DNA of 64,000 nt, from the NCBI RefSeq assembly GCF_030348945.1, contig NZ_JAUCEN010000002.1, forward strand, positions 2,418,001-2,482,000, read 5' to 3'. The notes under the pieces were generated by a model. It ran no database searches, had not been told where the DNA came from, and saw only the letters and a list, made by a program, of their open reading frames with translations. The position numbers and the translations under genes were made by a program. The stretch is from Peribacillus sp. ACCC06369. GTDB lineage: Bacteria; Bacillota; Bacilli; Bacillales; DSM-1321. Positions 9,043-17,369 of the stretch are shown piece by piece. How positions within the stretch are numbered: the stretch's first letter is position 1; the number at the start of each line of letters is the position of its first letter.

Positions 9043-9162
9043 GTTATTCCTTGTTCAACTTATAAACCAAATATCCTTTCGGATTTAGCTTGTCAAGGGC
9101 GTACTTTCCCTTGATAAGCTAAATCGAAATGGATACAATTCTAAAAGTTGAACAAGGATAAC
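9043..9162. repeat. 120-bp near-perfect palindrome (MITE-like or IS110 target)
   Basis: The outer arms CCTTGTTCAACTT / AAGTTGAACAAGG and inner arms GATTTAGCTTGTCAAGGG / CCCTTGATAAGCTAAATC fold the stretch into one long hairpin with a small loop near 9101-9107. It contains no gene. It directly abuts the noncoding end of the IS110-family element. IS110/IS1111 elements are known to prefer palindromic or REP-like targets, so this may be the target; alternatively it is a non-autonomous element in its own right. Confidence 0.7.
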
Positions 9163-9189
9163 CTTAAAAACTTGGCACGAAGGCAAAAA

Positions 9190-9400
9190 CGTTGACGGTG
9201 GTATACAAACTGATATGCGTGGGTTGGTTACCACATTTCACTCCATCCGTCACGGAGCTGCCTCGGACTAACGGCGCACGTTCAGTTCCTAGACCTAGTG
9301 CATAGTTGCACATGAGGGTTCTCCTTCCCGGGGGTTTGCCTTCGAGCCAAATCTTCAATTCTAAATCACAAAATTATGATTCGATAAAATCATTTATTAC
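9190..9400 (-). ncRNA. Candidate bridge RNA locus of the IS110-family element
   Basis: The tail downstream of the transposase is more GC-rich than its surroundings and contains several short inverted repeats and C/G-runs (for example CCCCCGGGAAGG on the minus strand) with no credible protein. IS110-family recombinases use an RNA from their noncoding end that bridges target and donor DNA. Position and structure fit that role, but loop assignments need folding against the element's ends. Confidence 0.4.
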
Positions 9401-9421
9401 ATAATCTTACTTTCGATCTAC

Positions 9422-10549
9422 TTAAGCAACATTCGATACACTTACTTGCTTATCCTCAATGGCACAACCGATAGCCCAAATAAAACCAAGTAATTCTCTG
9501 GCTACTGCAACAACAGCTACTTTTCCACCTTTTCCTTTAGCAGAGATGCGATGATATTTCATATGAAGACGGTGTTGAGCTTTCCAAGCAATACGTTTTG
9601 CCTCTGGATCTTGACCTTCTTGACGTTTAAGCAATTCACCTTTAAGAGATGGTCGATGGCGATAAGACCAACAAACTTCTACTATGGAACGACGAATTTG
9701 GGAGTTTCCGGTTTTCGTAATGGAACCTTGCCAACGACTAGACCCACTCGAGTATTCCTTTGGAACAAGTCCAGCATAGGACATCAGTTGTCTTGGGTTT
9801 GAAAAGCGAGAAAACTGTCCAATTTCAGCTACCAAAGTAACAGCTGTGACTTCTGCGACTCCTCTTAATGTTTGAAGAGCTTGAATTACCGGAGCATGTT
9901 CACTTTGAAGGGCTTCTTCATGAATTTGAGCTTCGATACGTTTCATACGATCTTCAACTTCATTGATTGCATGAAGATATTCTTGAAAAACAATACGTTG
10001 AGAAGCTCTTTCAAATGTTAATCGTTTTAACCATTCACGATGTTTTACGGACCAATTTCTAACTCCTTGCGGAGGACGTATTCCATGGCGAAGTAAGAAG
10101 TGAACAAGTCTCTGGCGAGAACTTTGTAAATCCTCACGAGCATCATGACGAGCACGAATTAAGTCTCTCAATGCTTCATGATCTTCATCTGGAACCCATA
10201 CAGAAGTAAGCTCTCCAGCGCGAAGTAGCTGAGCTAATCTAATAGAATCTCTTTTATCTGTTTTTACACGATCGCCCGATCGCTTTGGAATAAGGGAGGG
10301 TGCGACAACCATACAATCAATGTCCATAGATAGAAGAAATCGATAAATTCCATACCCAGAAGATCCTGCTTCATAACATACTAATAGGCTTTCAGGCTTC
10401 CCTAACTTTTTCATCAATTTGCGAATATCCTCTGGTTTATTTTGAATAGTTCCATGAAATCTAGGTTCACCACGACCAGAATCAGCAATCGCAACAGCAA
10501 TTGAATCTTTAGATACGTCTAAACCAACAAATTTTTGAACATCCTTCAT
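9422..10549 (-). CDS. IS110-family transposase (DEDD recombinase)
   Basis: The 375-residue protein has the RuvC-like DEDD domain at the N-terminus: D in FVGLDVSKDS, E in VCYEAGSSGYG, and D residues in VKTDKRDS. It is followed by a coiled helical spacer and the C-terminal transposase_20 domain (LRGVAEVTAVTLVAEIG, MSYAGLVPKEYSSGSS) containing the serine expected to attack DNA. Length is normal and no stop or frameshift is visible, so the element may be active. It starts at ATG 10549. Confidence 0.93.
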   Translation of the reverse strand: MKDVQKFVGLDVSKDSIAVAIADSGRGEPRFHGTIQNKPEDIRKLMKKLGKPESLLVCYEAGSSGYGIYRFLLSMDIDCMVVAPSLIPKRSGDRVKTDKRDSIRLAQLLRAGELTSVWVPDEDHEALRDLIRARHDAREDLQSSRQRLVHFLLRHGIRPPQGVRNWSVKHREWLKRLTFERASQRIVFQEYLHAINEVEDRMKRIEAQIHEEALQSEHAPVIQALQTLRGVAEVTAVTLVAEIGQFSRFSNPRQLMSYAGLVPKEYSSGSSRWQGSITKTGNSQIRRSIVEVCWSYRHRPSLKGELLKRQEGQDPEAKRIAWKAQHRLHMKYHRISAKGKGGKVAVVAVARELLGFIWAIGCAIEDKQVSVSNVA

Positions 10550-10658
10550 AATATAGGCTCCTTTTCGTGTGTAGCTCTACACTTGGTTTTTTATTTTTGG
10601 TAGTAACATTATGACCAAGTGCAATCTACGTTAAGCGATGGGAGCCGTTTTCGTTCAT

Positions 10659-10690
10659 TATGACTAACGGGGCAGGATAGTTGCATAAGC
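10659..10690. repeat. Partial dispersed repeat beside the IS110 element
   Basis: ATGACTAACGGGGCAGG followed by TAGTTGCATAAG resembles the CTAACGGG core and the inverted TTATGCAAC end of the dispersed repeats. The adjoining bases (GCGTAGTGTAGTCG) recur in related form near 14670. It looks like a repeat interrupted or abutted by the insertion. Confidence 0.4.
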
Positions 10691-10794
10691 GTAGTGTAGT
10701 CGTACTGCGCAATAGGTTCTTTCAAATATTCCCCATAGTTACTCATTAAGATAATTCTGATAAAATAGATATTATTTATTAATTTGGAGGCAAC

Positions 10795-11007
10795 ATGACT
10801 GACTTAGAAAGACAACCGACGACTACTTTATTGGCCCAACTAACTTATAGCCCTTTATATATCATCACTGTAATAATGGCTCTTGGAGTGCTTATTTTCT
10901 TAAAAAGTGAAAAAGGTTGCTTAATGTTTTTGATTAGAATTTGGGCTGTGTGTCATATAATTATTTACTTACTAGCTATTTACTTTAATTTAACAAACCC
11001 TAATTAA
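10795..11007 (+). CDS. Small membrane protein, 70 aa, unknown function
   Basis: The frame starts at ATG 10795 after a good ribosome binding site (TTTGGAGGCAAC). The product has two hydrophobic segments (about 20-38, LYIITVIMALGVLIFL, and about 43-63) joined by a short charged loop (KSEKG), which suggests a two-helix membrane protein. I do not recognise the family. It stands alone between the IS110 element and the Rrf2 gene. Confidence 0.6.
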   Translation: MTDLERQPTTTLLAQLTYSPLYIITVIMALGVLIFLKSEKGCLMFLIRIWAVCHIIIYLLAIYFNLTNPN

Positions 11008-11044
11008 TGCACAGTTTGTGTCAACTCTACAATAAGTCTTTATA

Positions 11045-11125
11045 GAACTAACGGGTGCTTTACTTCTTTACCAAGCGAATCAGTAGCTCCTTCTGTTATG
11101 CAACAAACGGTGCAGGGCAGGTTAA
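11045..11125 (+). repeat. Dispersed intergenic repeat, copy 4
   Basis: It begins GAACTAACGGGTGCTTTAC and ends TTATGCAACAAACGG-TGCAGGGCAG, so it carries both ends of the family with a divergent middle. Confidence 0.5.
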
Positions 11126-11144
11126 AGAAGGGATTTGGACTACG

Positions 11145-11178
11145 AAAAAAAGACATTCTGTTTTCAAGAATGTCTTTT
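11145..11178 (-). terminator. Terminator of the Rrf2 gene
   Basis: AAAAGACATTCT pairs with AGAATGTCTTTT across a 5-base loop and is flanked by A and T runs, so it can serve the minus-strand regulator and may work in both directions. Confidence 0.85.
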
Positions 11179-11187
11179 ATTAATTTA

Positions 11188-11637
11188 TTATTGTATTTTA
11201 AGTTTTTCTTTTTCAACAATATCCTTAGCAATATCTTCAATGGTTACATTTTCCAGTACCTTTTCCATAGCAAATTGAGCTGCTGACAACACAGGAGTGA
11301 TCGAATCTTGAATGTTCCTGCCCACAAGGCAATCAGGGTGCGGATTTTCATGCACACTAAACAATTCTTTTTCCTGCACAACATCGACCGCCTTATAAAC
11401 GTTAAGTAATGTTATATAAGAAGGTTCCTTGGCTAGTTTTGCCCCTGCAATACCAGGTTGTACTTCAATTAACCCTGCCTTTTTTAACATACCCATAATT
11501 TTTCTTATCAAGGTTGGGTTCGTGTTTACGCTCCCCGCTAAGAACTCCGATGAGCTTATTCCCTCTTTATTTAATTCAATAAGAGCTAATATATGAACAC
11601 CAACGGTAAATCGGCTGCTGATGGACATATCATTCAC
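11188..11637 (-). CDS. Rrf2-family transcriptional regulator (YwnA-like)
   Basis: The 149-residue protein starts with the Rrf2 winged helix (SRFTVGVHILALIEL, then SSEFLAGSVNTNPTLIRKIMGMLKKAGL). It has one Cys (HPDCLVG) rather than the three that bind a [2Fe-2S] cluster in IscR/NsrR, so it is likely a cluster-free, YwnA-type repressor. A second ATG at 11628 has better spacing from GGTAGGTGA than the first. It is divergent from an NmrA-like oxidoreductase gene, the arrangement of ywnA/ywnB, and probably represses that gene and itself through the palindromes between them. Confidence 0.85.
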   Translation of the reverse strand: MNDMSISSRFTVGVHILALIELNKEGISSSEFLAGSVNTNPTLIRKIMGMLKKAGLIEVQPGIAGAKLAKEPSYITLLNVYKAVDVVQEKELFSVHENPHPDCLVGRNIQDSITPVLSAAQFAMEKVLENVTIEDIAKDIVEKEKLKIQ

Positions 11638-11749
11638 CTACCTTTTACTTCATCGCAAAGTTTATTACACAGATTAATCATGAATTTAATTTGATTACAA
11701 CGTATTATACCTTAAAATTTGAAGAAAATATAAAAGGTTTATAAATTGG

Positions 11750-11804
11750 TTGACAAGACAACTACATGTATCTATTATAAATACATGTATTAGATATAGA
11801 TACA
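11750..11804 (+). promoter_or_regulatory. Promoter of the NmrA-like gene with overlapping palindromic operator
   Basis: TTGACA (11750-11755) and TATTAT (11773-11778) with a 17-base spacer form a strong SigA promoter. Two inverted repeats lie over it: TACATGTAT/ATACATGTA (11763-11771 and 11781-11789) and TGTATCTAT/ATAGATACA (11767-11775 and 11796-11804). The first brackets the -10 box. The likely binder is the divergent Rrf2 protein. Confidence 0.75.
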
Positions 11805-11854
11805 GGTTAATGGATGTTTAATTTGAATATAAAATATTATTGGAGGAATACCAA

Positions 11855-12718
11855 ATGAAAATATTAGTAACAGGAGCAACAGGAAAGTTGGGAACGAAAG
11901 TTGTAGAAACCTTATTGAAAACTGTACCAGCTAATCAACTGGCTGTAAGTGTGCGAAATCCAGAGAAAGCTGAAGAATTAAGAACTCGCGGAGTAGACGT
12001 ACGTCAAGGAGATTTTGATCGTCCAGAAACATTGGATACAGCTTTTGCAGGAATTGATCGCTTGTTAATTATTTCTGCGGATGGAGACAATGAAACAAGG
12101 ATACGTCAGCATTCAAATGCGGTAGTTGCGGCAGAGCGTGCTGGAGTTAAATTTATTGCTTATACTAGCTTGGCCAATGCAAAGGAAAGTAAAAATTTTC
12201 TTGCTCCAACGCATCAGGCAACAGAAGAATCCATTCTGAAAACAGGCATTCCATACTCCTTCTTACGCAACAACTGGTATTTGGAGAATGAAATTTCAAG
12301 TATTCAAGGTGTTCAAGCAGGAGCTCCTTGGGTGACATCAGCAGGAAATGGCAAGGTAGGATGGGCACTACAACAAGATTATGCAGAAGCTGCGGCATCG
12401 GTACTATCTGGTAACGGACACGAAAATACAATCTATGAGCTTTCTGGCAAGTTATTGACTCAGGAAGAACTTGCATCTGCAGTTGGTAATGTATTGGGTA
12501 AAGAAGTACCTGTTCAACAGGTTGATGATGCTACTTATGCTAATATTATGAAAAGTGTTGGCTTACCTGATTTCCTTATTCCTATGCTCATTGATATCCA
12601 AAAAGGCGTTCGAGAAGGCACCCTTGAAGTAGAAAGCAATGATTTCGAAAAACTTCTTGGACGGTCAGCTACACCAATTAGTGAGGGCTTAACTCAAATC
12701 ATTAAAGGTATCTCTTAA
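11855..12718 (+). CDS. NmrA-like NAD(P)H-binding oxidoreductase (QOR2/YtfG type)
   Basis: From ATG 11855 (after TTGGAGGAATACCA) the protein is 287 residues. It opens with the Rossmann motif GATGKLG and reads as an atypical SDR of the NmrA/TMR family, similar to quinone oxidoreductase 2 (SVRNPEKAEELRTRGVDVRQGDFD, AYTSLANAKES, PYSFLRNNWYLEN). It probably reduces quinones or a similar electrophile in the cytosol. The divergent Rrf2 regulator suggests induction by redox or electrophile stress. The last residues (PISEGLTQII) are typical, so it appears complete. Confidence 0.88.
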   Translation: MKILVTGATGKLGTKVVETLLKTVPANQLAVSVRNPEKAEELRTRGVDVRQGDFDRPETLDTAFAGIDRLLIISADGDNETRIRQHSNAVVAAERAGVKFIAYTSLANAKESKNFLAPTHQATEESILKTGIPYSFLRNNWYLENEISSIQGVQAGAPWVTSAGNGKVGWALQQDYAEAAASVLSGNGHENTIYELSGKLLTQEELASAVGNVLGKEVPVQQVDDATYANIMKSVGLPDFLIPMLIDIQKGVREGTLEVESNDFEKLLGRSATPISEGLTQIIKGIS

Positions 12719-12830
12719 ACAGCATAATTGAACTTAATTTAAACTAGAAAGGTCGGTCGGTTTTAAATATAAGAATCATGCAACGCCAATAAGAGATTAC
12801 TTGTATTCAATATGTAAAATGTTCATGGGG

Positions 12831-12876
12831 AAGGTTGCTAAGGCAGCCTTTTTCTTATAGAGCTAAAGGGCAGCAT
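12831..12876 (+). repeat. Dispersed intergenic repeat, copy 5 (partial)
   Basis: GGTTGCTAAGGCAGCC and TTTTTCTTATAGAGCTAAAGGGCAG match the right half of the family. The GGCTGCC-type stem plus T-run may also terminate the upstream gene. Confidence 0.45.
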
Positions 12877-12987
12877 TCCTGTAATAACTGAAAATGAGGT
12901 TTGAACGAAAAAAGACCTCTTGATAAGATGAATGTGTCCTGAGCTAGCCAGCTAAAAAGGACAATACATCTATTTGGAGGTCTCACA

Positions 12988-14260
12988 ATGAATTATAACC
13001 AAAATCATAAAATCTCTCAAATTACTACTGAAACCTTAATTGTCGGAGTAGATATAGCCAAGCACAATCATGTCGCGAGAGCACAGGATTTTAGAGGATT
13101 GGAACTGGGTAAAACGTGTTTCTTTGAAAATATGAAAGCATGTTTCGTTCATTTCTAGATTGGATTAACCAACTTGCGTGATTGTAGGCATGGAGCCAAC
13201 CGGTCACTACTGGTTAAATCTAGCTCATCTTCTAAAAGAGAATAATATTAAGTTCGTATCTGTCAATCCACTACATGTTAAACGAAGTAAAGAATTAGAT
13301 GATAGTTCACCTACAAAGAATTACGTGAAAGATGCGAAAGTCATCGCACAATTAGTCAAAGACGGAAGATACGCCGAACCAACAATTCCACGAGGAATTT
13401 ATGCAGAACTCCGAGTGGCCAAAAAACTTCGCGATCTTCTTAACGTTGATTTACAGGTCGTTCAGGGACAAGTTCATAACTGGCTTGATCGTTACTTTCC
13501 CGAATTTTTGACGGTGTTCAAAAGTTGGGAAGGCAAGGCAGCTATTCATTTTCTAAAGCTAGAAGCCTTGCCACATGAACTTGTAAAGTATACGGATGAA
13601 GAGCTCTTACTTTCCCTAAGACAAGTGGTAAAACGCAGTATAGGCTTAAAGAAGATACGAGCACTTAAAGAAGCAGCCAATCGTTCGATTGGTATTCGTC
13701 AAGGGGCAGCTATGGCGAAATTAGAGTTGAGAGCTTTACTAGAGAAGTATGATTTTATTCAAATGAAATTCGAAGAAATAGATCATCAATTAGATCAGTT
13801 ATTAGACCATATCCCAGGTGTCACACAGATGTTAGAGGTGTCAGGAATCGGTCGAGATACAGTAGCAGGGTTTTTCGCAGAGGTCGGCGACCTCAGAGAC
13901 TATCAACATCCTCGCCAAATCGTAAAATTAGCAGGTTTAAGTTTAAAAGAAAACACATCCGGAAAGCACAAAGGTCAGACCAAGATTACCAAACGGGGAC
14001 GAAAGAAATTAAGGGCTCTCTTATTCCGGGCAGCCATGATACTGGTGGCAAAGAACAAGGCTTTTAAAGCTCTTCATATATATTACACAACACGTTCTCA
14101 CAATCCCTTAAAGAAAATGCAATCTCTGATAGCGTTGTGTAACAAGCTTATTCGAATTCTGTTTTCAATCGGTAAAAAACAATTTACGTTTCAAGAAGAC
14201 AAGGTGTTAAAGGATATCCCTCATATGGCAACATTTGTAGACCATCAAACTGTCGCATAG
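12988..14260 (+). pseudogene. IS110-family transposase, frameshifted
   Basis: ATG 12988 has a good ribosome binding site (TTGGAGGTCTCACA). The frame contains the first catalytic D (GVDIAKHNHVA) but hits a stop at 13156 after a frame change in KACF; the segment that should read RSFLDWINQL continues in another frame and stops again. From 13178 the protein resumes with VGMEPTGHYW (E), then VKDAKVIAQLVKDG (D), and runs to a normal C-terminus (IPGVTQMLEVSGIGRD, AGLSLKENTSG). A short stretch of about 8 residues is missing at the break. The catalytic domain is split, so no active recombinase is expected without recoding. Confidence 0.85.
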
Positions 14261-14289
14261 TTCATTGAATTTTAAGGTTACACGGTCAT

Positions 14290-14475
14290 TTAATTAACAC
14301 TTATTTAAAAGTGAAGCACGGATTAGTCGGCAAAGCAACTAACGTGAGGACTTAAGTCCTGTGGGGCAGCATGACCGACATCCACCTCATGGAAAGGTTG
14401 AACGAAGGAATGTAGGAGCATCGACTCTGTGAGACATGGGAGGGTTGACCTCCATGAGACATGTGGATATCCTAA
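14290..14475 (+). ncRNA. Candidate bridge RNA region of the broken IS110 element
   Basis: The segment contains inverted repeats such as GAGGACTTAAGTCC and near-palindromic GAGACATGGGAGGG / CCTCCATGAGACATG with no coding potential. Its position after the transposase matches the IS1111-like layout of the other element. Inference from position and structure. Confidence 0.35.
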
Positions 14476-14480
14476 AGTGC

Positions 14481-14763
14481 AATCATAACATTACTCAAAC
14501 TAATTTTTTCCTATAATTGGCTAGTTTAGTATACCCTTTTTTCGATAAATCCCTATCCTTGAGGAGTAATGCTGAGCTTACTTAGATAACGGTTAATGAT
14601 ATGACTATTAAATCCTGCGAATAAGCGAGTATTTGTGAGAAAATCGGATTAAACTGAGGGAGTTCAACAAGCGCAGTGTAATCGAACTATGATGAACCCT
14701 TAAAGGGATTTTTTGAAACTTGTTGAATTTCTTTAGGTAAGATTCAATGAAAGGTGGAAAACG
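14481..14763. other. Intergenic stretch with inverted repeat
   Basis: GTTCAACAAG near 14660 and CTTGTTGAAT near 14718 form the arms of an imperfect palindrome. The inner bases (GCGCAGTGTAATCGAACT) resemble bases beside the IS110 element at 10690. No gene is visible. Confidence 0.35.
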
Positions 14764-15146
14764 ATGAAAATGGCCAGTTCTCCGATTAATAGTAAAATAA
14801 ACAATGTTTTTATCCATGTTAAAGATTTAAAAAATCAGTTGAATGGTATTGCAATCTCCTTGGCATCTCTCAGAATAATGACTCTGTAAAATCACCTGTT
14901 TACAATATTCCTGTAACAAGTGAAACTGGATTAACTTTAGATGACCATACGTTTGATCCGAATTTTATATTTAAGCCAACCAATAATGTGTTATTTAATT
15001 TTTACGCAAAAGATATAGACGAAGCTCACCAATTCATCAAGAGTAATAACATATCCATTGTCAAAGAAATAGAGCGAATTGGAGATTTTGCTTATTTTAA
15101 TTTTCAAGACCCGGATGGTAATGTACTAATGATTTGTAATGGTTAA
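14764..15146 (+). pseudogene. VOC (glyoxalase/bleomycin-resistance) family protein, frameshifted
   Basis: ATG 14764 follows AAAGGTGGAAAACG. The first beta strand NNVFIHVKDLKN is normal, then one frameshift near the A-run at 14826-14834 puts the expected EWYCNLLGI in another frame. The rest reads cleanly to 15146: NVLFNFYAKDIDEAHQFI and the usual C-terminus FNFQDPDGNVLMIC. One single-base event appears to separate it from a working gene, so either a recent mutation or a sequencing error in the homopolymer is possible. VOC proteins are metal-dependent lyases or dioxygenases, or drug-binding proteins. Confidence 0.8.
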
Positions 15147-15370
15147 TTTTCTTAGGGAGTAGTCGGCTACACTACTTCCTTTTAACTTCGCAGTTTGCGT
15201 CAACTCTACAACAAGTCTTAAGAAACTACCATGAAAATAAGTTTCTTTAAAAATGAAAAATGACAATACTTAAGAAGACCCTGCTCAATCGTTTAAAAAA
15301 AGAAGAGAGCGTTAATTAATTAGTCTATGGATTAGGGTTGACTGGATTAAGGTCAGTATCAGTATTTGAA

Positions 15371-15476
15371 GTGAACCCAAAAAGTTAGACACTTTATTTA
15401 CTTAAGTTGCCTTGAGGGCATGAACCCGGTAATCTACCGGGCTCATGCCTTTTAATTTTTCCTTGATTCGTTGCAT
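15371..15476 (-). pseudogene. IS3-family transposase C-terminal remnant and IS end
   Basis: On the minus strand MQRIKEKLKGMSPVDYRVH followed by ALKAT and a stop is the typical C-terminus of an IS3-family (IS150-like) OrfB integrase. It is followed at once by TGTCTAACTTTTTGGG, a typical IS3 terminal sequence. The rest of the element has been deleted. The GGCATGAGCCCGG / CCGGGTTCATGCC stem inside it could still act as a hairpin. Confidence 0.8.
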
Positions 15477-15936
15477 AAGGGTAGTACTACAATGGTATGG
15501 GTATCAAAATTGTAGACGAAGAAAAAAAGCTAATATGTAATTACGTCGGCTGAGTACCATTTTATAATGCCTTTAGATATACATGTAACTGGTATTTACA
15601 TAATAATTTATAACTCAATAATTTAAGAAGTTGTCTATTAATACTATGATAAGAAGCTTTGTAATAGGAAAAACCTTTATTACTAGAGTTTGCTCTGATC
15701 AAAGCGAGAAGTATGTTTTTCACGTACTGTCAGTAATAGCGTGCTAAAGAAGAGGAATGTTTTGTTTGACAGATTTATTTTGAAATAAGAATAGTAAGAT
15801 TTTAAAAGACTGATCTATATTAATTGATTATTCTGTTATTAGGGAAGGTTAACTCTACTTCAAATATCTTTATAAGATTTTCCTTACCTTTATTGGTAAA
15901 CGCTTTCTTTTTTGGGGGGATTTGATTCATAAAATA
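15477..15936. other. Long AT-rich interval before benE leader
   Basis: About 460 bases without a credible gene lie between the IS3 remnant and the benE leader. I see no confident promoter, but the benE transcript must start here or just downstream. Confidence 0.4.
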
Positions 15937-16068
15937 GGAGGGATGACAACGTGGACGATAAAAGGAAAACGTAAATCTCTGGCCACTATTTCGTTAGCTA
16001 ATACCAAAAGTAATAGTATTCCGTTTTAGATTCCGTCCTAGGAGTTGGCCAGAGACAGAATCTTTTTC
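15937..16068 (+). promoter_or_regulatory. benE leader: short leader frame plus mutually exclusive hairpins (attenuator-like)
   Basis: GGAGGG (15937-15942) precedes a 7-codon frame starting GTG 15951 (VDDKRKT, stop 15972-15974). Immediately after it, TCTCTGGCCA (15976-15985) is perfectly complementary to TGGCCAGAGA (16046-16055). The end of that second arm overlaps the 3' arm of a second hairpin, AGATTCCGTC (16028-16037) with GACAGAATCT (16054-16063), which is followed by a T-run like an intrinsic terminator. The two structures cannot form together, and the benE ribosome binding site comes directly after. This suggests transcription attenuation of benE. The signal sensed is unknown and the class does not match a riboswitch I recognise. 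Confidence 0.55.
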
Positions 16069-16103
16069 TATCCAATGAGATGATAAAAAAGGAGGTTCCC
16101 AAA

Positions 16104-17369
16104 ATGAGTATCGAAAGAGGTACAGACGTTAGGAAAAACATTATGGATTTTTTTGGTAATTTAACTCCCGCTGCTCTTGGAACTGGTTTGGTTGCTGCAT
16201 TGTTTAGCATTATGGGGCCAGGTTTAATAGTAATGAATTCAGCTAAAGAAGGTAATCTTTCTGTTGAGCAGGCAATTTCTTGGTTGTTTATTATTTATAC
16301 GGCGGGAGGTATATTTACGATTATCTTGTCACTCCGCTATCGCATACCTATTGTGGTGGCCTATAGCATACCTGGTGCAATATTAATAGGTAATGCCTTA
16401 AAGCATATACCCTTTAATGAGGCAATTGGTGCATCTATTGTTGCTGGAATAGTAGTTACAATTCTTGGATTGTCAGGGGTAATCAAGAAGGTAATAGAAT
16501 TAATTCCTCTTCCGGTTATGCTAGGAATGATTGCGGGTGTCCTTCTATCTTTTGGTATCAAAGCAATACAGGCTGTGGTAGAGGCACCAGCAGTTGCAGG
16601 GAGTTCTTTTGCAGTCTTCTTCCTCTTAATGGCGATGAAAAAATTCTCAAGAAAATTCCCGCCTATTCTAGGAGCAATAATAATAGGAGGGATAATCGCA
16701 ACAGCCCTTGGGCAAACGAACTGGGGGTCGATACAACCTTCATTTGCTCATCCTATATTTGTAGTACCTCATTTTAGTATTCAAGCTACATTAGAACTAA
16801 CGTTGCCCTTAATTATATTGATAATTGGTGTTCAGAATATGCAGGCTGTCGGGGTCCTATTTGCTACAGGATATAAACCTCCTATCAATGCTATGTTTAC
16901 TATTCCAGGTATTGGTACAATCGTTAACTCTCTTTTTGGAGGACACCCAACTGTTATAGCTGGACCAAGTACTGCAATGGTTTCTAGCGATGCAGCAGGT
17001 GAGGATAAAAATTTGAGATATGTAGCGGCAACTTTTGATGGATTACTTTGGATATGTTTTGGTTTAGTAGCCGGGATGGTTATTGCGGTTTCGACGGTGG
17101 TTCCTGGTCAATTGCTTTCTGTGCTCGGTGGTCTTGCTATTTTTAACGTGTTTATAAGTACATTTGCCGGGGCTTTCAACGGGAAATTTAAAAATGGAGC
17201 CATGGTAGCATTTCTTATAGCCATTTCTAATGTAACAGTATTTACTGTTGGTGCCGCTTTCTGGGCTCTATTGGTAGGATTTGTCGTTTCATTATTACTT
17301 GATCGAGAGGACTACAGCAAAGCAAAAAGTAAAATGGATTCAAAAAAAGATGGAGCAAAGATTGCATAG
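16104..17369 (+). CDS. benE: BenE-family aromatic acid transporter 1
   Basis: From ATG 16104 (after AAAGGAGGTTCCCAAA) the protein has 421 residues with about 11-12 hydrophobic helices along its length. It matches the benzoate/H+ symporter (BenE) family: ALGTGLVAALFSIMGPGLIV near the N-terminus, YSIPGAILIGNAL, and NSLFGGHPTVIAGPSTAM in the second half. BenE proteins import benzoate-like carboxylates through the cytoplasmic membrane. It opens the catabolic supercluster and stands as a single gene behind its own structured leader. A furan or other aromatic carboxylate is the likely substrate from context. Confidence 0.9.
   Translation: MSIERGTDVRKNIMDFFGNLTPAALGTGLVAALFSIMGPGLIVMNSAKEGNLSVEQAISWLFIIYTAGGIFTIILSLRYRIPIVVAYSIPGAILIGNALKHIPFNEAIGASIVAGIVVTILGLSGVIKKVIELIPLPVMLGMIAGVLLSFGIKAIQAVVEAPAVAGSSFAVFFLLMAMKKFSRKFPPILGAIIIGGIIATALGQTNWGSIQPSFAHPIFVVPHFSIQATLELTLPLIILIIGVQNMQAVGVLFATGYKPPINAMFTIPGIGTIVNSLFGGHPTVIAGPSTAMVSSDAAGEDKNLRYVAATFDGLLWICFGLVAGMVIAVSTVVPGQLLSVLGGLAIFNVFISTFAGAFNGKFKNGAMVAFLIAISNVTVFTVGAAFWALLVGFVVSLLLDREDYSKAKSKMDSKKDGAKIA

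Larger units (their letters stand above)
9165..10620 (-). mobile_element. IS110-family insertion sequence, apparently intact
   Basis: One intact transposase gene on the minus strand is flanked by about 70 bases upstream and a noncoding tail of about 250 bases downstream. The longer noncoding segment lying after the transposase is the organisation of the IS1111 subgroup. Exact ends cannot be set by eye because these elements lack conventional terminal inverted repeats and often make no target duplication; the limits given are approximate. Confidence 0.7.
12895..14480 (+). mobile_element. Second IS110-family element, broken
   Basis: A frameshifted transposase is followed by about 200 bases of structured noncoding DNA, again on the downstream side. 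The element is unrelated in detail to the intact copy at 9.2-10.6 kb, since its transposase belongs to a different branch. Ends are approximate. Confidence 0.65.

Noticed and set aside
9164..9358. 64-codon minus-strand frame after the IS110 transposase
   Set aside because: It lies in the structured noncoding end of the element and has no ribosome binding site or homolog I know.
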